In this document: positions 59,686 to 64,000 of the stretch, one piece after another
Layout: every line of letters starts with the position of its first letter
Position numbering within the stretch: the first letter of the stretch is position 1
From: CAWAVN01 sp963825075
GTDB taxonomy: Bacteria > Planctomycetota > Planctomycetia > Planctomycetales > Planctomycetaceae
DNA length: 64,000 nt
Direction of reading: 5' to 3'
Assembly: GCA_963825075.1 (NCBI GenBank)
Contig: CAWGRX010000010.1
Span: 186,001 to 250,000, forward strand
Translations under genes and position numbers: made by a program
Notes under the pieces: model-generated
What the model was told of the DNA's origin: nothing
Databases searched by the model: none
The model's input: the letters and a program-made list of their open reading frames with translations, nothing else

Positions 59686-61350
59686 ATGATTCCGAGAAAA
59701 TCGTTCGTTGTTGCTATCGTACTCGCCTGCTGTTGTGTAGCGAATGCGGCCGAGTTGGCCTCCGTCCCGGTCTATACCGTTGCGGAACTCACGTTCGCCG
59801 GTCCGCGACAGACGGCGAAAGATGCGCCCGCTCGCGACATAGAACTCAAAGTGACATTCCGCCACGCAAGCGGTTCGCCGAAAATCACGGTGCAGGGCTT
59901 CTTCGATGGTGACGGTCAGGGCAGGATCGAAGGCGACGTGTTTAAGGTGCGGTTCTGTCCGACGAAACCGGGCGAATGGACCGTTGTCGCAGTGAAATCC
60001 AACGCGAAGGAATTGGATGGCCAACATCAAGGTGATACGCTGACGGCGACCGAATCAGAATTGCACGGCTTCTGGATCCCCGATGACGAGAGCGCCGGGC
60101 GGCGGTGGTATCGCCGTTCGGATGGCTCGCATCAATACATCGTTGGCAACACACACTATACGTTTCTGACCGAGCACGGTCTGAAGGGTATGCCGACCGG
60201 CTCAACTATCGCTACCGACATGGCGGCGAACGCGAAGTATTTCAAGAAAGTCCGATTCGGTTTGCAGAATGGCCGGTATCCTCATCCCTTGGAAAAACCG
60301 TGGTTGGACGGCAACGGCCGGCCGAGCGATGACGGCAATTTTTCGCATCGACCCAATCCTCGTTGGTTTCATCTGCGGGTTGACGTCGCCGTGCGGACTG
60401 CGTTCGCGCACGACCTGATCGCCGACTTGATCCTCGCCGGACCGGACGCGGCCGAGTCGCGGACGACGCTTAAGGCGAAACACAACGGCGGCGATGCGAC
60501 GCCTTACCTGCGTTACATCGTCGCCCGTTACGGCAGTTTCCCCAACGTTTGGATCTGTCTGTGTAACGAGTACGACATCAAAACGCCGAATTATTCGCAG
60601 ACGGAGATCGCCGGCTTCGGGGTGACGCTCCGCAAGTACCTCCCCTACCCGACGCCGGTGAGCGTTCACGACGGTTCGCGGATCGGCTGGTCGGCGAAAT
60701 TCGATTCACTGCCTGAATGGGCCGATCATCAGATCATTCAGAAAAAACTCCGCGCGATTGCACCGGCGGCCGACGCCATCGACTTCGTGTGGCGAGGCGG
60801 CACTCTCACAAAGGGAGAGGGAAACCGAAAGCCGCGCCTGAAGCCAACAATCGACGATGAATTGAGCTATGAAGGCAAAGGCGACAAGCACAGCGAAGCC
60901 GACACGATTGCCGCTCATTTGGGCGCGTTTCTTGGCGGCGGCTGCGGGACGACCGGCGAAAAATACGGCCGGAAACTCGGCCAGTATTTTTGGGGAAATT
61001 TCGACGCAGAAAAACATAAGGCCGCCGACAACCTGGGTTGGCTCCGGGAAACCATCGACCGCGAGATCACTTTCTGGAAGCTCGCGCCGGACAGCGCGCT
61101 CGACATATTTCCCAATCTGGGCGACCGCTTTCGCTCGATGTCGTGGCCCGGTCGCGAATACGCGCTTGGCACCGATGCGGCCAAGTCAGGGCTTGTCGCT
61201 AAGCTTCCGCCAGGGCGGTGGAAGATCACGCGACACGACGTGATCGCCAAAGAATCGAAGGTTCTAGCCGAAAGCGCGATGGGACGTTTTACATTCGACG
61301 CACCCGACAGCCGAGCGGTTTTGTTTCACTTTCAAAAGAGGATGCCATGA
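59686..61350 (+). CDS. Secreted DUF5060/DUF4038-type glycoside hydrolase-like protein
   Basis: 554 residues. Signal MIPRKSFVVAIVLACCCVAN. The N-terminal DUF5060 beta domain (PVYTVAELTFAGPRQTAKDA, KVTFRHASGSPKITVQGFFD) is followed by a TIM-barrel-like region with DGSHQYIVGNTHYTFLTEHG, VRFGLQNGRYPHP, ICLCNEYDI (a likely catalytic Glu in NEYD) and YFWGNFDAEKH. The last 80 residues are a beta-sandwich (GREYALGTDAAKSGLVAKLP). This family acts on glycosidic bonds in pectin-like polymers (apiosidase-like). Its stop overlaps the FG-GAP gene start by four bases. Confidence 0.88.
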   Translation: MIPRKSFVVAIVLACCCVANAAELASVPVYTVAELTFAGPRQTAKDAPARDIELKVTFRHASGSPKITVQGFFDGDGQGRIEGDVFKVRFCPTKPGEWTVVAVKSNAKELDGQHQGDTLTATESELHGFWIPDDESAGRRWYRRSDGSHQYIVGNTHYTFLTEHGLKGMPTGSTIATDMAANAKYFKKVRFGLQNGRYPHPLEKPWLDGNGRPSDDGNFSHRPNPRWFHLRVDVAVRTAFAHDLIADLILAGPDAAESRTTLKAKHNGGDATPYLRYIVARYGSFPNVWICLCNEYDIKTPNYSQTEIAGFGVTLRKYLPYPTPVSVHDGSRIGWSAKFDSLPEWADHQIIQKKLRAIAPAADAIDFVWRGGTLTKGEGNRKPRLKPTIDDELSYEGKGDKHSEADTIAAHLGAFLGGGCGTTGEKYGRKLGQYFWGNFDAEKHKAADNLGWLRETIDREITFWKLAPDSALDIFPNLGDRFRSMSWPGREYALGTDAAKSGLVAKLPPGRWKITRHDVIAKESKVLAESAMGRFTFDAPDSRAVLFHFQKRMP

Positions 61351-62615
61351 CCTCGCGATCGGACTTCCCCAATTGGACCCAACAATGCGTTAACTCAGAG
61401 GATGATGTGGCGGGACGAAGACACGTGTTGCGCCGACTCGTATTGGTGGTGCTCGTCGGTTATTGCTCGTGGTTCGGTTCCGTGTCACATGCAGGAGAAG
61501 CCACATCCGACGTGAAACGGCCTCGCATTAGCTTCCGCGTTCATGAGATCGCCCGGCCGGGGGGCAGCAAATTTGGCCAGACCTCGGCGGTCGATGTGGA
61601 CAACGACGGTGATCTCGATTTCATTTCGGGTCGGCAGGGGGGCGATGTGTTCTGGTTCGAGAACACCGGAGCCGGTCGCTGGCGGGAACACTTGATCGGC
61701 CGAAAGGCGCTCACCGATGTCGGCGGTGTGGCGTTTGACGTGGACGGCGATGGCTGGATCGATCAGGTGTCCGGTGGCACGTGGTTTCGTAATCCCGGTA
61801 AGCCGCGCGATGCGGTGCAGTGGGAACGTTTTGAAAACGGCGCGACTTCGGCCCACGACAATCTGGCAGCGGACATCGATGGCGATGGACGGCTCGATCT
61901 GGTTTCAATCCTCGACAAGGCCGGTGTGTTCTGGTACCGCATCCCGGCGGATCCGAAGAAACGCTGGATCGAACACAAGGTGCTGGGCGTCACCGATCCG
62001 CAATGTCACGGCGGGATCGCGGCGGGTGATATCGACGGCGATGGCGATACGGACATCGCTCGCGTCGACCGCTGGCTGGAAAATGCCGATGGCAAAGGGA
62101 AGAAGTGGATCGAGCGGAGGACCTTCGACTTCGGCAAAGCCGGACCGTGGGGAATTCAAACGCGAGCTGAACTCATTGACGTTGATCGCGACGGCGACCT
62201 CGATCTCGTCCAGGCCGAAGGGGATGTGCTCGACGGCCGTGTGGCCTGGTTTGAAAATAGCGGCAAAGGCCGCGACTGGCAGCGGCATCTCATCAAGCAG
62301 CCCGGTCACAAGCAGGATTTTCACTCGCTCTGCGTGGCCGACTTCGACAACGACGGCGATGCCGACATCTTTAGCGGCGGCGGGCCGCTGACCAAAGGCG
62401 AGCACCAGTGGTTTGTCTGGGAGAACGCCGACGGCCGCGGCGGCCAGTGGACCGAGCACATCATCCAGCGCGGACTGCGGACGCACGAATCTGTCTGCGG
62501 CGATGTCGATGGCGACGGGGACATCGACATTCTCACCAAACCTTGGCGGGGCGACCTGCACATGTTCGTCGAAAATCTCCTCGCCACCAAAAAAGGCAAC
62601 GAAGTCGTCCCCTGA
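61347..62615 (+). CDS. Secreted FG-GAP/VCBS repeat protein
   Basis: 422 residues from ATG 61347, which overlaps the stop of the preceding gene (ATGA). Signal RRLVLVVLVGYCSWFGSVSH. The rest is a seven-bladed propeller of FG-GAP/VCBS repeats, each with a DxDxDG calcium loop (DVDNDGDLDF, DVDGDGWIDQ, DIDGDGRLDL, DIDGDGDTDI, DVDRDGDLDL, DFDNDGDADI, DVDGDGDIDI). It is exported and likely binds calcium. In planctomycete glycan clusters such propellers accompany hydrolases. No enzymatic motif is visible. Confidence 0.9.
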   Translation: MTSRSDFPNWTQQCVNSEDDVAGRRHVLRRLVLVVLVGYCSWFGSVSHAGEATSDVKRPRISFRVHEIARPGGSKFGQTSAVDVDNDGDLDFISGRQGGDVFWFENTGAGRWREHLIGRKALTDVGGVAFDVDGDGWIDQVSGGTWFRNPGKPRDAVQWERFENGATSAHDNLAADIDGDGRLDLVSILDKAGVFWYRIPADPKKRWIEHKVLGVTDPQCHGGIAAGDIDGDGDTDIARVDRWLENADGKGKKWIERRTFDFGKAGPWGIQTRAELIDVDRDGDLDLVQAEGDVLDGRVAWFENSGKGRDWQRHLIKQPGHKQDFHSLCVADFDNDGDADIFSGGGPLTKGEHQWFVWENADGRGGQWTEHIIQRGLRTHESVCGDVDGDGDIDILTKPWRGDLHMFVENLLATKKGNEVVP

Positions 62616-62661
62616 CGGAGTAAGCACGTGACCGGACCCTACGACTGTTGAGGATCAAGCC

Positions 62662-64000
62662 ATGAATCGACGTCAATTCCTTAAGAAAACCAGTGCGGCC
62701 GCGTCGCTGAACGCGCTTTGGCAAGGGTTAATCCGAGATCAAAATATCTACGGCAAGGATGTGAATAAACAGCGGCGCCCAGCGAGTGGACCGCTCCGAG
62801 TCCACGCGAAGAACCCGCGGTACTTCAGCGACGCGAGCGGCCAGGCGATTCTGCTGGTCGGCTCGCATGTGTGGAACAACCTTGTGGACATGGGGCGCGG
62901 CGATCCGCCGGAAGCGTTCGATTTCGCGGCGTATCTCGATTTCCTTGACCGCCTCGGCCACAACTTTATTCGCCTTTGGACGTGGGATTCGGTGACGTGG
63001 GACACCCGGGCCAATCGCGGGTTGGGCAAAGAATTTGTCCACATCGTTGCACCGCATCCGTGGAAGCGGGTTGGTCCGGCCAAGGCGCTCGATGGCAAAC
63101 CGAAGTTTGACCTGAACCAGTTCGACCCAACGTACTTTGAGCGATTGCGGACGCGCATCAGCCAAGCCGGACGGCGCGGCATTTATGTTTCGGTGATGTT
63201 GTTCGAAGGATGGGGATTGATGCACGCCAACCGTGGCCGCGCGGCTCCCGCCGGCTGGGCTTGGCGCGGGCATCCGTTCCACCCCGCCAATAATGTTAAC
63301 GGGATCGATGCGGGCGTCAAAGGCGATCCCAACAGCGGCAAACCGCACAGCCTCGGCAATCGTTCGGTGAATGCGATTCAAGCCGCGTACGTCCGTAAGG
63401 TCGTCGAAACGGTGAACGATCTGGATAACGTGTTGTACGAAGTGATCAACGAAGGGGGTGAGCAAAAATGGGACTGGTGGGTTGTCGAGACGCTGCGCGA
63501 GTATGAACGCAACAAACCGAAGCAGCATCCAATCGGCCTCACCGGTCACGGGGCGGAAGCCTTGAAAAGCATGTTAGCCAGTCCGGCGGATTGGATTTCG
63601 CCCGGTTCGCGCGACGGCTACAAAGACGACCCGCCCGCGTGGGACGGCAAGAAGGTCAGCTTGCTTGATACCGATCACGTCTGGGGCATCGGCGGGAATC
63701 AGGCTTGGGTTTGGAAGAGCTTTCTGCGCGGCCACAATCCGCTGTTTATGGACCCTTATGACGGCCAAGTCTTGGGCAAACCCTTCGATCCGAAGTGGGA
63801 CCCCGTTCGCCGCAGCATGGGTTTCGCCCGCCGCCTGGCCGAAGGGGTCAATCTGGCCGCGATGACGCCGCACAACGAACTCGCATCGAGCAAGTATTGC
63901 CTCGCCGATCCTGGAATGGAGTATCTTGTATATGTTCCCCAAGGAGCGGAAGCCAGCGTCGACCTGAGTCAGGCCCAAGGGAAATTGTCGGCGGAATGGT
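62662..64000 (+). CDS. DUF4038-type secreted glycoside hydrolase, 3' end cut by window
   Basis: 446 residues visible, open to the window end. Start ATG 62662: MNRRQFLKKTSAAASLNALW, a twin-arginine-type signal. The body is a TIM-barrel of the collagen-binding/cellulase-like DUF4038 family: ILLVGSHVWNNLVDMGRGDP, FIRLWTWDSVTWDTRANRG, LYEVINEGGEQKWDWWV (catalytic-type Glu in NEG), LLDTDHVWGIGGNQAWVWKS and LFMDPYDG. Its C-terminus is cut, and a jelly-roll tail is expected beyond. It ends the glycan cluster seen here. Confidence 0.88.
   Translation, partial: MNRRQFLKKTSAAASLNALWQGLIRDQNIYGKDVNKQRRPASGPLRVHAKNPRYFSDASGQAILLVGSHVWNNLVDMGRGDPPEAFDFAAYLDFLDRLGHNFIRLWTWDSVTWDTRANRGLGKEFVHIVAPHPWKRVGPAKALDGKPKFDLNQFDPTYFERLRTRISQAGRRGIYVSVMLFEGWGLMHANRGRAAPAGWAWRGHPFHPANNVNGIDAGVKGDPNSGKPHSLGNRSVNAIQAAYVRKVVETVNDLDNVLYEVINEGGEQKWDWWVVETLREYERNKPKQHPIGLTGHGAEALKSMLASPADWISPGSRDGYKDDPPAWDGKKVSLLDTDHVWGIGGNQAWVWKSFLRGHNPLFMDPYDGQVLGKPFDPKWDPVRRSMGFARRLAEGVNLAAMTPHNELASSKYCLADPGMEYLVYVPQGAEASVDLSQAQGKLSAEW

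Noticed and set aside
58327..60030. A 567-residue minus-strand open frame
   Set aside because: It is antisense to DUF1593 and the next gene, and shows Arg/His-rich shadow composition.

Overview
The window reads as chromosomal DNA of a Planctomycetota bacterium, probably from the Pirellulales or a nearby order. The DNA is GC-rich. The gene content is characteristic of the phylum: three sulfatases, a DUF1552/DUF1592/PVC-type CxxCH cytochrome cluster, a DUF1501 protein, a paired ECF sigma factor and Ser/Thr kinase, very large surface proteins, HTTM and MoxR genes, and DUF1593/DUF5060/DUF4038-type glycan genes. Many genes lack a clear Shine-Dalgarno site. No rRNA, tRNA or CRISPR array was seen.

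Layout. 1-430: end of a zinc-ribbon membrane protein. 432-3074 (-): Ser/Thr kinase fused to a caspase-like domain. 3361-4710: small orphan and inositol monophosphatase. 4865-14983 (+): two translationally coupled giant membrane-anchored proteins made of related modules. 14990-18377 (-): HTTM protein and partner, MoxR ATPase, SlyX-like protein. 18585-28280: calcineurin-like phosphoesterase, sulfatases, MscS channel, small lipoprotein, thioredoxin/YHS-like protein. 28327-30624 (-): GH2 glycosidase. 30822-37770 (-): DUF1552, DUF1592 and PVC cytochrome operon. 37882-39552 (-): isochorismatase-ThuA fusion. 39719-41258: an IS66-family element that truncates a kinase paired with an ECF sigma factor (41255-43170).

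43851-57931 is the most interesting part. A minus-strand run of seven genes (PD40-LamG, AlgI-type MBOAT, AlgX-like, AlgJ-like, PD40-LamG, DUF1501, PD40) faces a plus-strand ECF sigma factor coupled to a FecR-LamG membrane protein. Four proteins, on both sides of the divergent region, end in the same module of about 110 residues, including the AlgX-like acetyltransferase. I infer a sigma-controlled surface-polysaccharide acetylation and sensing system. 58243-64000 (+) is a glycan-degradation cluster: DUF1593, DUF5060-containing protein, FG-GAP protein and a DUF4038-type glycosidase cut by the window end.

Seven single-base frameshifts interrupt otherwise coherent genes: 4972-4980, about 10830-10842, 26812, 28943-28945, about 30589-30595, 48285-48288 and about 49985-50060. 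In every gene, correcting the indel gives an intact reading frame of exact length. This points to assembly or sequencing indels more than to gene decay, so several genes below are annotated across the break.
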